Positions 1 to 9,170 of a stretch of DNA of 64,000 bases are shown in pieces (the first letter of the stretch is position 1; each line of letters begins with the position of its first letter). The notes beneath the pieces are model-generated. The model was given only the letters and a program-made list of their open reading frames with translations. It had not been told where the DNA came from and did not search any database. The position numbers were made by a program, and so were the translations under genes. The DNA is taken from contig CALGJQ010000025.1 of the NCBI GenBank assembly GCA_937928545.1, positions 80,257 to 144,256 on the forward strand, in the 5' to 3' direction. Origin of the DNA: an uncultured Verrucomicrobiales bacterium (GTDB taxonomy: Bacteria; Verrucomicrobiota; Verrucomicrobiia; Verrucomicrobiales; Akkermansiaceae).

Positions 1-308
1 TCTTCGGGCGTGAGAAAACTCTTTCTGACAAAGGATGCCACCGCGATGCCAATGCGTTCCTTTTCCTTTCGCACAATCGCGGTGTGTGGAATAGGCAGGC
101 CGAGCGGGTGTCGGAAGAGCGCCGTGACCGCGAACCAATCCGCAAGCCCCCCGACCATCGCCGCTTCCGCAAAGGCACGGACCCACGGCCAAAGAAAGCC
201 TTGGTCCTCGAAGGATCTCGCCAAAATATAGAGGCAGGCCATCGCAGCCAGAAGGCCAGTGGCAATGCGCCGAATTTTTCGCAGGGTGGGATTGAGAGAT
301 TCAGTCAC
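1..308 (-). CDS. DUF445 family membrane protein, N-terminal part
   Basis: The reverse strand reads from a GTG at 308 off the left edge, so only about 102 N-terminal residues are visible and the C-terminus is missing. A hydrophobic segment (about residues 16-28) is followed by the hallmark stretch GGLADWFAVTALFRHP and then a PIPHTAIV segment, diagnostic of DUF445 (YjiN/YheB-type) membrane proteins. Their biochemical role is unknown; they are inner-membrane proteins with long helical regions. No convincing ribosome binding site precedes the GTG, but an upstream start would not add recognisable family sequence. The secreted-protein gene starting at 372 is divergent. Confidence 0.8.
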   Translation of the reverse strand, partial: MTESLNPTLRKIRRIATGLLAAMACLYILARSFEDQGFLWPWVRAFAEAAMVGGLADWFAVTALFRHPLGLPIPHTAIVRKEKERIGIAVASFVRKSFLTPE

Positions 309-371
309 TGAAGAGATTGTGGACGATGAAAATTCATTCGCAAGGCAGCGACTCCGTGATTAAAGTTAATC

Positions 372-1421
372 ATGGCAAAATTCCCTATCTTTCTTCTTTG
401 CCTCAGTGCCTTTCCGGTCTGGGGACAAATCAGTAAGGAGGTGACTCTCACCTTAGTCGAAGAAGCTGGCTTCAATGACTTCAAAATCGATCTCTCCACC
501 AATATCGGAGACTCCGATGATAATACGGAACTCTCTGGGACCATGGTGGCAAAAATCAACCTTTTCCCCGCTGAAATTACCACAGACGAGTTCACCATTC
601 TCTCGGCGGATGTCGAAGGTTCCGACATCGAACTCTCGGGAGGAGGTTTTGCCGCGAACTACGACTTCACGGGCGAAGACCTCGGCTTTTCCGCAATCAC
701 AAGCACTCCGCCTGGAACGGTGGATTTCACCACTGGGGAATTCGATGCCTCACAACACGAAGTGACTATCAATCAAGGAATGCTGAGCGGTCGTGCTGGT
801 TCACTTATTACAGGCTATCAGGATGTTGAATTTGATTTCAGCGTAGACAATTTCACCGGCCAAGGCGACGGCACCGGAACCGTAACAATCACCCAGGGAC
901 GAGTTGAGGACCGTAAATTCTATTTCGACATCTCGGTAGAACTTCCCACTTCGATCGACCAAGTCGTGCCTATCGACATTCCCCTCATCACAGCAGAAAT
1001 CAAAGTCGAAGGCACCGTGAAAGCGGTTGGCGAAACCTTCATCGAAATCCCGGATTACGCCACTTGGGCTACTGACACGAACGTGGCCGTGGCGACGACC
1101 AGCGAAGACAACTTCGACCTCACTCCTTCCAATCCAAACTTCATTCTCTTCGCGCTCGGTTTTGATCGGGAAAGTGCGCCAACTCAGCTCTTCGATTTCT
1201 CACCTAGCGGAGCCACCCTTAAAGTGAATGGCATCTTCGCGGCAGGGGGCATCGAGATTCAATGGTCAGACGATCTCGATACTTGGGACCGCGTGCCCGA
1301 CGCCTCGATGGTGAATGGCAAAAGCTCCTTTGATTTTGGCGATCCCATTTCAGATATAATCACCGTGAGCAAAGTTGGCATGAAGAAATTTCTCCGCGTC
1401 TCAACGGTCACACAAAATTAA
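372..1421 (+). CDS. secreted hypothetical protein with verrucomicrobial C-terminal tail
   Basis: 349 residues. The first 20 (MAKFPIFLLCLSAFPVWGQ) form a clear signal peptide with probable cleavage after the Gly-Gln region. The rest is acidic, Thr/Asp/Phe-rich and beta-looking, with no catalytic motif I recognise. Near the C-terminus (about residues 295-345) the pattern EIQWSDDLDTW followed by a Lys-Phe-Leu-Arg-Val ending matches the short domain often found at the ends of secreted verrucomicrobial proteins. The function is unknown; export to periplasm or outside is inferred. Its stop codon overlaps that of the convergent lipA within a TTAA. Confidence 0.75.
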   Translation: MAKFPIFLLCLSAFPVWGQISKEVTLTLVEEAGFNDFKIDLSTNIGDSDDNTELSGTMVAKINLFPAEITTDEFTILSADVEGSDIELSGGGFAANYDFTGEDLGFSAITSTPPGTVDFTTGEFDASQHEVTINQGMLSGRAGSLITGYQDVEFDFSVDNFTGQGDGTGTVTITQGRVEDRKFYFDISVELPTSIDQVVPIDIPLITAEIKVEGTVKAVGETFIEIPDYATWATDTNVAVATTSEDNFDLTPSNPNFILFALGFDRESAPTQLFDFSPSGATLKVNGIFAAGGIEIQWSDDLDTWDRVPDASMVNGKSSFDFGDPISDIITVSKVGMKKFLRVSTVTQN

Positions 1422-2374
1422 GCCGAGGCCAAATCAGCTGCGATGGCCTCGAGGACATCTTCCTCCGGCTTGAAGTCTGCGGCGTGATACGAACTGCGCA
1501 CCAAGGGTCCACTCGCAACATGACGAAAGCCTTTCGAGAGAGCGATCTCTTTCCATTCATCGAATTTCTCCGGCGTGACATACTCGACCACCGGAAGGTG
1601 CATCGGGGTGGGGCGGAGATATTGACCGAGAGTTAAAACGGTGACATCTGCTGCACGGAGATCATCGAAGGCTTGCTCAATCTCTTCGGGTCGTTCGCCT
1701 AAGCCGAGCATGATCCCGCTCTTTGTCGCGACCATTCCGCCGGCCATTTCCTTGGCCTTTTTGAGAACGGCAAGCGAGCGATCATACTGCGCCCGACTCC
1801 GAACAAGAGGAGTGAGGCGCTCAACTGTTTCGAGGTTGTGGTTAAAAATATGCGGGCGGGCTTTCATCACCAGGTCGAGGGCCCAGTCCTTGTCGTTAAA
1901 ATCAGGAACGAGAACTTCGATGATGATCCCGGGATTTGTTTCGCGAACGGCTTCGATCGTTTTTTGAAAGTGCTCCGCACCACCGTCTTTGAGATCGTCC
2001 CGCGCCACGGCGGTGATCACGACGTGGTTTAAATTCATCCGCTTTGTAGCCTCAGCAACCCGAGTGGGCTCGTCTTCTTCGAGGGCATCCGGCTTGGCCG
2101 TCTTAACCGCACAGAAGCCACAAGCGCGCGTGCATTTTTCACCCGCGATCATGAAGGTCGCAGTCCCCTGCCCCCAACATTCCCAGCGATTCGGGCATTG
2201 GGCTTCTTCGCAAACGGTGACCAAATCGAGATCCTTGATCATCGACTTGGTGTCCCAAAAGACGGGATTATTGGGCAGACGGACTTTGATCCAACTCGGC
2301 TTCTTTTCCAAATGCAAGGATGCATCCATCTTCATCCGAGGACCGAAATTTCTGCCGCTACCGCAACCGCTCAT
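1418..2374 (-). CDS. lipA: lipoyl synthase LipA
   Basis: Radical-SAM enzyme that inserts two sulfurs into protein-bound octanoyl chains to make the lipoyl cofactor of 2-oxoacid dehydrogenases and the glycine cleavage system. Both iron-sulfur sites are visible: the LipA-specific auxiliary cluster C55, C60, C66 (CEEAQCPNRWEC) and the radical-SAM CxxxCxxC at C81, C85, C88. The conserved R-S-S-Y-H segment that donates a serine ligand to the auxiliary cluster lies near the C-terminus. The 318-residue length is normal. The first 13 residues are poorly conserved-looking, so Met14 (2335) is an alternative start. No lipB or dehydrogenase gene is nearby. Confidence 0.95.
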   Translation of the reverse strand: MSGCGSGRNFGPRMKMDASLHLEKKPSWIKVRLPNNPVFWDTKSMIKDLDLVTVCEEAQCPNRWECWGQGTATFMIAGEKCTRACGFCAVKTAKPDALEEDEPTRVAEATKRMNLNHVVITAVARDDLKDGGAEHFQKTIEAVRETNPGIIIEVLVPDFNDKDWALDLVMKARPHIFNHNLETVERLTPLVRSRAQYDRSLAVLKKAKEMAGGMVATKSGIMLGLGERPEEIEQAFDDLRAADVTVLTLGQYLRPTPMHLPVVEYVTPEKFDEWKEIALSKGFRHVASGPLVRSSYHAADFKPEEDVLEAIAADLASA

Positions 2375-2425
2375 GAGTGCTAGTTACTCCCTGATTGCCC
2401 CGAGCGCAATGCCGATCTCTCGGCA

Positions 2426-3208
2426 TTAACGTTGCTGGGCTTTTGCCACCGGCATGAATTCCTGAAGCGCCTTGATGCGAGTCGCACTGACTGGGTGGGT
2501 GCTGAGAAATTCAGGAGTCGAAGAACGATTCTGCGCTCCCATGCGCTGCCAGAGCGTGACGGCTTCATTAGGATCGTAGCCCGCGCGAGCCATGAAGATG
2601 GTGCCGACGCGATCGGCTTCGAGCTCCTGAGTGCGCGAGAAGGTGAGACCAAAGGCGATTTCACCTCCTTTTTGAGCAATCGACCCTAGTTGCGAACCCG
2701 TTTCACCACCGCCGAGAACCGCTCCGAGAATCGCACCGCCAAGCGCGATCGTTTGATTATTCCTTACGCGCGCGGCGGCGTGATTCGAGGTCACGTGGGC
2801 CATTTCATGCGCCAAAACAGCGGCAAGTTGGCCATCCGTGGTCGCAACATTGAGGAGGCCGGTATTCACGCCCACTTTGCCACCGGGAAGGGCGAAGGCA
2901 TTGGCGGAAGAATCTTCAAAGACCACGAATTCCCAATTGGCACCAGGCAAACTAATGACCGGACGTAAGCGAGCCGCGACACGATTCACGCGAGCGCGAG
3001 CGGAGGCATTCTGAGAAACTGGCGTTTTTTGCTTATACTGAGCGAAGGCCGCTTCCCCCTGACGAATGAGGCTGGTATCAGCTGGCCGGATGTCGACCTG
3101 CCCCGTGTTGGCATTATAAGCCGCTGGTGCCGCACAGCCAATCACGGCAATGGGAAGAAGGAGAGTGAGACCTTTCGACTTGAGAAGTTTTTTGAGGGGT
3201 AATTTCAT
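2426..3208 (-). CDS. M48 family metallopeptidase, lipoprotein
   Basis: 260-residue periplasmic zinc protease of the M48 (BepA/LoiP/YcaL-like) group, likely involved in outer-membrane protein quality control. The N-terminus is basic and hydrophobic and ends in a lipobox (AVIGC, Cys25), so the mature protein is probably membrane-anchored by lipid. The zinc site HEMAH is at 134-138, with the third ligand expected in the ELEAD motif near residue 197. There are no C-terminal TPRs, unlike BepA. It is separated from lipA by about 50 bases and may be co-transcribed with it. The exact substrate cannot be read from the sequence. Confidence 0.9.
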   Translation of the reverse strand: MKLPLKKLLKSKGLTLLLPIAVIGCAAPAAYNANTGQVDIRPADTSLIRQGEAAFAQYKQKTPVSQNASARARVNRVAARLRPVISLPGANWEFVVFEDSSANAFALPGGKVGVNTGLLNVATTDGQLAAVLAHEMAHVTSNHAAARVRNNQTIALGGAILGAVLGGGETGSQLGSIAQKGGEIAFGLTFSRTQELEADRVGTIFMARAGYDPNEAVTLWQRMGAQNRSSTPEFLSTHPVSATRIKALQEFMPVAKAQQR

Positions 3209-3309
3209 CGCCCTTTAATAACCTCTGATAGTCCACCTTGTCAAACCAGAGAGCAATTGATGCAAAAGGTTGTTTCTCTAGCCCGTCTGGGACAATCTCT
3301 CCTCGTTCC

Positions 3310-3891
3310 GTGAATCTCCCTAATTCAATCACCTTTGCTCGTCTGGTTTTAACCGCAATTTTTGTGGTGAGTGTCAGCTTGGAAAGCACGATGGGACTCG
3401 TCATCGCACTGATCGTCTTCATCCTCGCCGCGATCTCGGACTGGCTCGATGGATACCTCGCGAGGAAAATGAACCTCGTCACTTCTCTCGGAAAATTGAT
3501 GGATCCGCTCGCGGATAAAATCCTCGTTTCCTCTGCCTTCATCTTTTTCTCCAGCGTGGACCGCTGCCCCGTCTGGATCACCGCCGTCATCATCGGGCGC
3601 GAATTCCTAGTCACCGGACTCAGGCAGATCGCGGTGGATAAAGGCGAGGTGATCGCCGCCGACAATCTCGGCAAATGGAAGACCACTTTCCAAATCGCCT
3701 TCAGTATCACCTGCTTACTTTCCTTGATCTTCCACTCCAGCGCTCCAGATTCGGCCTTCGGTGAATTCTTAATGAACCTGAGCTCTCCAGACAGCTGGCT
3801 CTCCCCCTTCTTTCTCTGGGGGGCCTTCCTCTTAACGCTCCTTTCAGGCTTCAACTACTTGAAGAAATCTTGGAAGCTCCTTCTCGACTAA
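3310..3891 (+). CDS. pgsA: CDP-diacylglycerol--glycerol-3-phosphate 3-phosphatidyltransferase
   Basis: About 193 residues. Makes phosphatidylglycerol-phosphate, the committed step to phosphatidylglycerol and cardiolipin, in the inner membrane. The CDP-alcohol phosphotransferase motif DGx2ARx8Gx3Dx3D is intact within DWLDGYLARKM and the following GKLMDPLADK. Multiple hydrophobic helices fit the family. I place the start at the GTG of 3310, because the protein then begins NLPNSITFARL as family members do; the frame is open upstream to a TTG at 3238 but that extension is not family-like. The stop codon directly abuts the ATG of nagA (TAAATG), suggesting one transcript. Confidence 0.92.
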   Translation: MNLPNSITFARLVLTAIFVVSVSLESTMGLVIALIVFILAAISDWLDGYLARKMNLVTSLGKLMDPLADKILVSSAFIFFSSVDRCPVWITAVIIGREFLVTGLRQIAVDKGEVIAADNLGKWKTTFQIAFSITCLLSLIFHSSAPDSAFGEFLMNLSSPDSWLSPFFLWGAFLLTLLSGFNYLKKSWKLLLD

Positions 3892-5013
3892 ATGATCATC
3901 ACCAACGCTCACCTCATTTCTCCTGGCTTCGAGAAAGAAGGAGCGAGTGTTCTGATCAAAGATGGCAAGATCATCGAAATTGGCGAAGTCAGCGATGGCG
4001 ATATCGATCTCGGCGGCAAGATGCTCCTCCCCGGCTTCATCGACATTCATGCCCACGGAGCCGATGGCGCGGACGTCTGTGATGCCTCTGCTGAAAGCCT
4101 AGAGCACATCGCGCGGACCAAACGAAAAGAAGGCGTTACCACTTGGTTACCCACCACGCTCACCCAGCCTGTGGACAGGCTCATTGAAATCGTCGAAACC
4201 CTTCGTGATTGGGCCCCGTCCGCTCCGCTCAACATCCCCGGAATGCATCTCGAAGGTCCCTTTATCAACATCGAACAAGCAGGGGCACAAAACCCGCAGT
4301 TTGTTCGCGACCCTGATCTCAACGAGCTGCATCAACTTCATCAAATCTTCCCCGCTAAAATCCTCTCTCTCGCCCCAGAATTACCCGGCGCTTGCGAAGT
4401 CATCCGCGAAGCAAAAGGCATGGGCATCATCTCTTCGGCAGCTCACACCAAGGCCGATTACGAGACGGTGACTCGCGCGATGACTCATGGCCTGAAGCAT
4501 TTGACACACTTCGGTAATGCCATGACCGGACTCCATCATCGCGAGATCGGCGTGGTCGGCGCAGGACTCCTTGAAGACAGCCTGAAGCTGGAACTCATTG
4601 CCGATGGCATCCATCTCGCACCCGAGATGCTCGAACTCATCTTCGCAAAGGTTCCTCGCGAAAACATCATGCTCATCAGCGACTCCGTGTCAGCTTCTTG
4701 GCAAGCAGATGGCGACACCAGTTTAGGGGGTCTCGATGTCGTGATTAAAAACGGTGAAGCTCGTTTAAAAAGCAACGGAGCACTCGCTGGATCAACTCTC
4801 CGTTACCCTCGCGGATTAAGACTGATTCACGAAATTACCGAAGAACCACTTTGTGACCTAGTCGCGACGACTTCGTGGAACCAAGCCTGCTCACTCGGCT
4901 TAACCAATCTTGGAAAAATCGAAGCCGGTTTCGACGCAGACTTGGTCGTTTTAAATAAAGACTTTGAGGTCGAAGGAACGTTTTTCAAGGGAACTTATTC
5001 AAGCTCGCCTTGA
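3892..5013 (+). CDS. nagA: N-acetylglucosamine-6-phosphate deacetylase
   Basis: 373 residues. Removes acetate from GlcNAc-6-phosphate in amino-sugar use and cell-wall recycling. Amidohydrolase features seen are HAHG at 53-56, LEGPF with metal-ligand Glu121, His185 and His206 (LTHFGNAM), the ADGIH substrate segment at 237-241 and the catalytic Asp in LISDSVSA near 264. The length is typical. It directly follows pgsA without a gap, an odd functional pairing that probably only reflects compact packing. No nagB or GlcNAc transporter is seen in the window. Its 3' end overlaps the convergent phosphoesterase by 19 bases. Confidence 0.93.
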   Translation: MIITNAHLISPGFEKEGASVLIKDGKIIEIGEVSDGDIDLGGKMLLPGFIDIHAHGADGADVCDASAESLEHIARTKRKEGVTTWLPTTLTQPVDRLIEIVETLRDWAPSAPLNIPGMHLEGPFINIEQAGAQNPQFVRDPDLNELHQLHQIFPAKILSLAPELPGACEVIREAKGMGIISSAAHTKADYETVTRAMTHGLKHLTHFGNAMTGLHHREIGVVGAGLLEDSLKLELIADGIHLAPEMLELIFAKVPRENIMLISDSVSASWQADGDTSLGGLDVVIKNGEARLKSNGALAGSTLRYPRGLRLIHEITEEPLCDLVATTSWNQACSLGLTNLGKIEAGFDADLVVLNKDFEVEGTFFKGTYSSSP

Positions 5014-6470
5014 TCCGCAAAGTAGTCGATCACGGCCTCACGAGTATTCACGCGCACTAGAGTGGTTTTACTTTCTGGCTCTTCCAAAATCTCCCGCAGC
5101 TTCAAAAGACGGCGTCCGCCTGACTGACTATCGTAGCTATTGAAGAGGATCTTATAGCGCTGATCAGGGACCAATTTCTCTGGATCGAGACCATAAAGAG
5201 CTCGGTCCGAGTAGCGAACACTCTTCGACTCCTCCATGATCGTCAGAATTTGCGCTCCCGTGATCGATGCGTGAACTAACCAATTCTCGTAAGGAATCCA
5301 CGACCAAGCATCGGCGATCGTTTTGACGCCGGGCTCGATATCAGGGGTTTCGAAAGTCCCGTGAAAAACACCATCGGCCGGAGCCTTTTGCTTCTCGGCG
5401 GTCGCGAGGAAAGATTTACAAATCATCTGCCAAAAAGGGCTCCCCTTCCCTTTTGCTGAAATTGTAGATTTCACCGTCCCGATTGGAGTGTCACGACGTT
5501 TTGCAGCTTGTTCTACGACATCTTTCGTACTTTCAATGATCAAAGGATCCAGTTCAAAGCGATCATCCATCAACACCGTCCAAGCATTTCGTTTCACGAG
5601 CTTTCGGGATTCTAAATCAAAACTCAAATCAACACGACCACAGTTGATCCCAAAGTAGTTCGCCTGCGTGCAAAGAACACCCGACCAATACCAACTCGGC
5701 CGATCTTGGTGAGAATGACCTCCAATGTAGAGATCGATCCCCCGGACTTTCTTTAAAAGTTCCTGCACCGGGTTGGCATAGTCATCAGACCTCTTCCAAC
5801 CCATGTGACCGAGGACCACAACCGCATCCACCTTTTCAGCCTCCAGTTCGCGAACACTTTGCTGAAGGCTTTCGATCGGATCAAAGACGCCAAAGCCCTT
5901 TAAAAGCTCAGGGCGCGACCATGATGGAATTCCCGGCGTAATCAGGCCCACCAAACCGATTTTAAAACCACCCACTTCCTTGATGACGTATGGAGCAAGC
6001 TTACTGAAAGCGCTTCCTTGAATCCCGCCTGCCTTCTTTCCCTCGATCGTGACATTGCCTGTCACAACTGGCATTGCAGAATTCTTCACCGCCGACTCCA
6101 CGACATCGAGCCCCCAATCGAACTCGTGATTCCCAAGAACCCAGCCATCGTAGTTCATTTTATTGAAGCTATCGATCATGACCTTCCCCTCAGTCTGATA
6201 GCCTTCGATCGTGCCTTGATAAACATCCCCAATATCAAAGAGAAGATGGTCTGGGCATTCTTTGCGCCAACGACGAATCTGAGTCGCACAACGAGCAAGC
6301 CCGCCGACGTTCCCAATATCATCGTAGGTCTGCGTAGGCAGAATATGCCCGTGCAAATCAGTGGTATGGAAAAGCGAGATTGTCTTAAGAGAGCGCTTTT
6401 CAGCCGCCAAAGATGGAGTGGCGAGCCAAGCGGCTGCGCCTGTTAGGAAATGACGGCGAGGAGTCTTCAT
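4995..6470 (-). CDS. UshA-like 5'-nucleotidase / metallophosphoesterase, probably Tat-exported
   Basis: 491 residues. Calcineurin-type metallophosphoesterase domain with metal motifs TTDLHGH (D38, H40), DIGDVYQG (D79), GNHEFD (N114, H115), GHMG and GGHSH, followed by a 5'-nucleotidase C-terminal domain (about residues 330-480). The start MKTPRRHFLTGAAAW has a twin-arginine-like RRxFL motif, so export of the folded metalloenzyme through Tat is likely. Expected role: dephosphorylating nucleotides or related esters in the periplasm. It overlaps the upstream TerC gene by ATGA, implying translational coupling. The substrate is not determinable here. Confidence 0.88.
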   Translation of the reverse strand: MKTPRRHFLTGAAAWLATPSLAAEKRSLKTISLFHTTDLHGHILPTQTYDDIGNVGGLARCATQIRRWRKECPDHLLFDIGDVYQGTIEGYQTEGKVMIDSFNKMNYDGWVLGNHEFDWGLDVVESAVKNSAMPVVTGNVTIEGKKAGGIQGSAFSKLAPYVIKEVGGFKIGLVGLITPGIPSWSRPELLKGFGVFDPIESLQQSVRELEAEKVDAVVVLGHMGWKRSDDYANPVQELLKKVRGIDLYIGGHSHQDRPSWYWSGVLCTQANYFGINCGRVDLSFDLESRKLVKRNAWTVLMDDRFELDPLIIESTKDVVEQAAKRRDTPIGTVKSTISAKGKGSPFWQMICKSFLATAEKQKAPADGVFHGTFETPDIEPGVKTIADAWSWIPYENWLVHASITGAQILTIMEESKSVRYSDRALYGLDPEKLVPDQRYKILFNSYDSQSGGRRLLKLREILEEPESKTTLVRVNTREAVIDYFADQGELE

Positions 6471-7294
6471 GAATTGAGATGTTGTGCCTTCCTGAGCTTC
6501 TCTGCACTGAGTTTTCTCTGGTAACGCCCCTGCACAATGTCGGTCAGGAGAAGGGTTCCAATCACAAAGTAGAAGGTCGTTTTAGTCATGGCCTGAATCT
6601 CGTTTCCAAAGAACTTAAGATGCGCCAAGTGCGCGCCCTCAGTGAGAAGCATGATTCCCACCACAAAGAGAACAAAGAGTCCTAGAACCTCATACATCCG
6701 GTTCTTCTTGAGGAAATCCGTCACCTTATCAGCAAGTAGAATCATAATCAGACCCCCAGTGAGAATCGCGATCACCATCACCACCATCTGATAACCACCA
6801 TGACTGCCATCGGCATTCCGAGGATTACTCGCGAGAGCCATCGCGCTCAAAATAGAATCGAAGGAGAAGATCACGTTCATGAAAACAATGAGACCGATGA
6901 CCTTTTTAGGTGATGAGGGCTGCCGATCAACCGCGTGTCCCTCGTCCTCCAGCGACATCATGTGCGAAATTTCCTTCGTCGCGGTGTAGAGAATGAAAGC
7001 CCCACCAAAAAGGACGATCACACTGTGGAAGTTAAAGGTTCCTTCAATCCAACCACCTTCACCCGTCGTGTAAAAAGGATCTTGAAGGGCCTCCACCAAG
7101 TTAATGAGGACGAAGAGTAAAATGATCCGCAGCGCAACCGCGATCCCGATACCCAGCTTACGGACCCGGCTTTGGTCCTCCTCAGGAGCACGCTGAGACT
7201 CGAGAGAAATATAGAGGAGGTTGTCGAAACCAAGGACTGCTTGCAAAAGAATGAGAAGACCAAGGGTGATGAGGGAGTTCAATAGATCAGGCAT
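6467..7294 (-). CDS. TerC family integral membrane protein
   Basis: 275 residues with about seven to eight hydrophobic helices. The TerC signature is present: LGFDNLLYISL near the N-terminus and MNVIFSFDSILSAMALA in the middle, each with the intramembrane Asp-Asn or Asp-Ser that probably handles metal ions. Relatives (Alx/MeeF, TerC) export manganese or act in tellurite resistance and metalation of secreted enzymes. The 4-base overlap with the downstream metal-dependent phosphoesterase fits a role in supplying Mn to exported metalloenzymes; that link is inference. No other ter genes are present, so a tellurite operon is not indicated. Confidence 0.9.
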   Translation of the reverse strand: MPDLLNSLITLGLLILLQAVLGFDNLLYISLESQRAPEEDQSRVRKLGIGIAVALRIILLFVLINLVEALQDPFYTTGEGGWIEGTFNFHSVIVLFGGAFILYTATKEISHMMSLEDEGHAVDRQPSSPKKVIGLIVFMNVIFSFDSILSAMALASNPRNADGSHGGYQMVVMVIAILTGGLIMILLADKVTDFLKKNRMYEVLGLFVLFVVGIMLLTEGAHLAHLKFFGNEIQAMTKTTFYFVIGTLLLTDIVQGRYQRKLSAEKLRKAQHLNS

Positions 7295-7336
7295 CAGGTC
7301 CCTACTATCTTGCTAGAAAGGCCATGCATAAAGCGA

Positions 7337-7372
7337 AAAAACCGACCAAACGGAATCGCTTGGTCGGTTTTT
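7337..7372 (-). terminator. intrinsic terminator after SH3-like lipoprotein gene
   Basis: A perfect 13-bp stem (7337-7349 with 7360-7372, core ACCGACCAA/TTGGTCGGT) closes a 10-base loop. On the minus strand it is followed by a run of T, so it ends transcription of the lipoprotein gene at 7395-8105 before the TerC gene. The flanking A/T runs could let it work in both directions. Confidence 0.85.
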
Positions 7373-7394
7373 AAAAAAGGTGATTCTGCGAACT

Positions 7395-8105
7395 CTAGTC
7401 GATATCGATAGGATCCGTGATCCCCGGAATCTCCGGTGGAGGAGCAATTCCACTACCAGGCACGGTTGGCACAACCTCGGGAACAGGTGGTGTTGTCACA
7501 TCAGGAACCGGAGGTGCATCTGGAAGAGTCGGCACTGGTGGAAGAGAGGGAACTGAAGGAGCTGAAGATGGAATCTCGGGCGCGGGAGCCACTGGAGCTA
7601 AATCTTTAGGCTCAACAGGAGGTGGCACTGAGCCAAACTCAGGAACTGGAGCGATTGGGCTCGAAGTCGGCTTCACCGGAGAACTCGCCCGATCAATGAC
7701 CATAATTTCAGGAACGTAACCAACATCCCCTGAGTCGAGTTCAACTTTCACATAGGTCCCTTTGCTGGAAACCACCTTAAGAGGAGTGGCAACCTTAAGA
7801 ACCTTGTCTGCTCGTGCATTCCCCTTCGGGATTTGCTTAAAGAATGTTGCGTTCGGCATCGAGGTCTCAACCCATTGTCCCGCTTTGTAACTTGGAGAAG
7901 TCGGAGCAACGACCACCGACTTACGTTCTGCCGAAGATGACGAGGACGAAGATCGGGAAGCGGAAGTAGAACCTGGGCTCCTCAAAGGATCAAAATTAGT
8001 ATCACCGCTGAGGGGCTGCTTGAGGTTCTTAATATTCTGGAGAGACCCACAGGAAGCTAAAGCAAACGCAAGGGCTCCAAGAGTCAGGAGTGATGGGGAT
8101 TTCAT
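7395..8105 (-). CDS. SH3-like domain lipoprotein with Pro-rich tail
   Basis: 236 residues. A lipoprotein signal peptide ends in the lipobox LASC (Cys19). A Ser-rich linker (about 45-68) leads into a bacterial SH3-like fold (about 72-135, containing VKVELDSGDVGYVPE), of the type that binds peptidoglycan or proteins. The last 100 residues are almost entirely Pro/Ala/Val/Glu with repeated VP and PP steps, a stiff spacer that could cross the periplasm. A structural role at the envelope is inferred. Similar signal-plus-linker lipoproteins occur at 36830 and 41919. Confidence 0.75.
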   Translation of the reverse strand: MKSPSLLTLGALAFALASCGSLQNIKNLKQPLSGDTNFDPLRSPGSTSASRSSSSSSSAERKSVVVAPTSPSYKAGQWVETSMPNATFFKQIPKGNARADKVLKVATPLKVVSSKGTYVKVELDSGDVGYVPEIMVIDRASSPVKPTSSPIAPVPEFGSVPPPVEPKDLAPVAPAPEIPSSAPSVPSLPPVPTLPDAPPVPDVTTPPVPEVVPTVPGSGIAPPPEIPGITDPIDID

Positions 8106-8207
8106 TACACCTCAAATCGAGCATAGACTCAGGGTCTGGTCAATTGGATTCCATGATGACTTAGATGTTTCGCTTTCATTAAATGACTAAATCGATACCC
8201 TAGCCGA

Positions 8208-9170
8208 ATGCGTTCACTTCGGTCGATTCTCCTCACTGGAGGCGCGGGATTCATTGGCTCCACCCTAGTCCGGCAACTTCTGATGCGAGACGAAGTCGAA
8301 CGCTTAGTCGTTCTCGACTCCCTCACTTACGCCGGAAGCAGAGAGAACTTAGTCGGCCCAGATCGCGATCCACGTTTTCACTTTGTCGAAGGAGACATTC
8401 TCGATCTAGCCCTAGTCACTCGCTTACTCCGTGAAAATGCTTGCTCGGGCCTCATGAATCTCGCTGCCGAATCTCACGTCGATAACTCTATTGAACGTCC
8501 GGGAGATTTTATCTCAACCAACATCGGAGGAACATCGGTTCTTCTCGAAGCAGCCCGCTCTGTCGCTGTCCCCTTCCTTCAATGCTCCACCGATGAAGTC
8601 TACGGCCCCATTAATTTCCCGAAATACGCTGACGAATCTCAAAAACTCCGCCCCTCCTCTCCCTACTCCGCCAGCAAAGCCAGCGCCGACCTCCTTGTCC
8701 AAGCAGCAAATACCACCTACGGCCAAGACGTCGTCATCGCGAGATGCACCAATAATTACGGCCCCCGTCAGCATCCGGAAAAACTCATCCCAAAGATGAT
8801 CTATCATGCTCTACGTGACGAACCCCTACCTATCTACGGATCTGGACAACAAATCCGAGATTGGATTCATGTCGAAGACTGCGCCAAAGGACTCATTGCC
8901 ACCTTCGAAAAAGGACATTCAAATCGCATCTACCACCTTGGAGCAAAATTCGAACGAACAAATCTCGGCATTGCCCGAAGTATTCTGAAACAACTCCACA
9001 AACCCGAATCTCTCATCCAGCAGGCCCCAGATCGCCCGGGACACGATGCCCGCTACGCTTTAGATCCACGCCTCGCTCTCATCGAACTCGATTGGCGCGC
9101 ACGAATCCCCTTCCGATCCGGCTTCGAAGAAGTCGTCCGAGAACTGAGCCAAAATCTACGACTCGGCTAA
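8208..9170 (+). CDS. rmlB: dTDP-glucose 4,6-dehydratase-like NAD-dependent epimerase/dehydratase
   Basis: 320 residues. Extended SDR enzyme converting dTDP-glucose to dTDP-4-keto-6-deoxyglucose for deoxysugar and surface-polysaccharide synthesis. Seen: the Rossmann motif TGGAGFIGS (10-18), the catalytic segment STDEVYG (127-133), and YxxxK as Y153/K157; the nucleotide-sugar segment CTNNYGPRQHPEKLIP is typical of RmlB. No rmlA, rmlC or rmlD lies beside it, so the exact sugar product is uncertain, but the manC-type gene follows. Its stop overlaps that of the convergent small membrane protein by four bases. Confidence 0.88.
   Translation: MRSLRSILLTGGAGFIGSTLVRQLLMRDEVERLVVLDSLTYAGSRENLVGPDRDPRFHFVEGDILDLALVTRLLRENACSGLMNLAAESHVDNSIERPGDFISTNIGGTSVLLEAARSVAVPFLQCSTDEVYGPINFPKYADESQKLRPSSPYSASKASADLLVQAANTTYGQDVVIARCTNNYGPRQHPEKLIPKMIYHALRDEPLPIYGSGQQIRDWIHVEDCAKGLIATFEKGHSNRIYHLGAKFERTNLGIARSILKQLHKPESLIQQAPDRPGHDARYALDPRLALIELDWRARIPFRSGFEEVVRELSQNLRLG

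Noticed and set aside
6467..7294. Tellurite-resistance operon
   Set aside because: Only TerC-like protein is present, next to a metallophosphoesterase; no terA, terB, terD or terZ.
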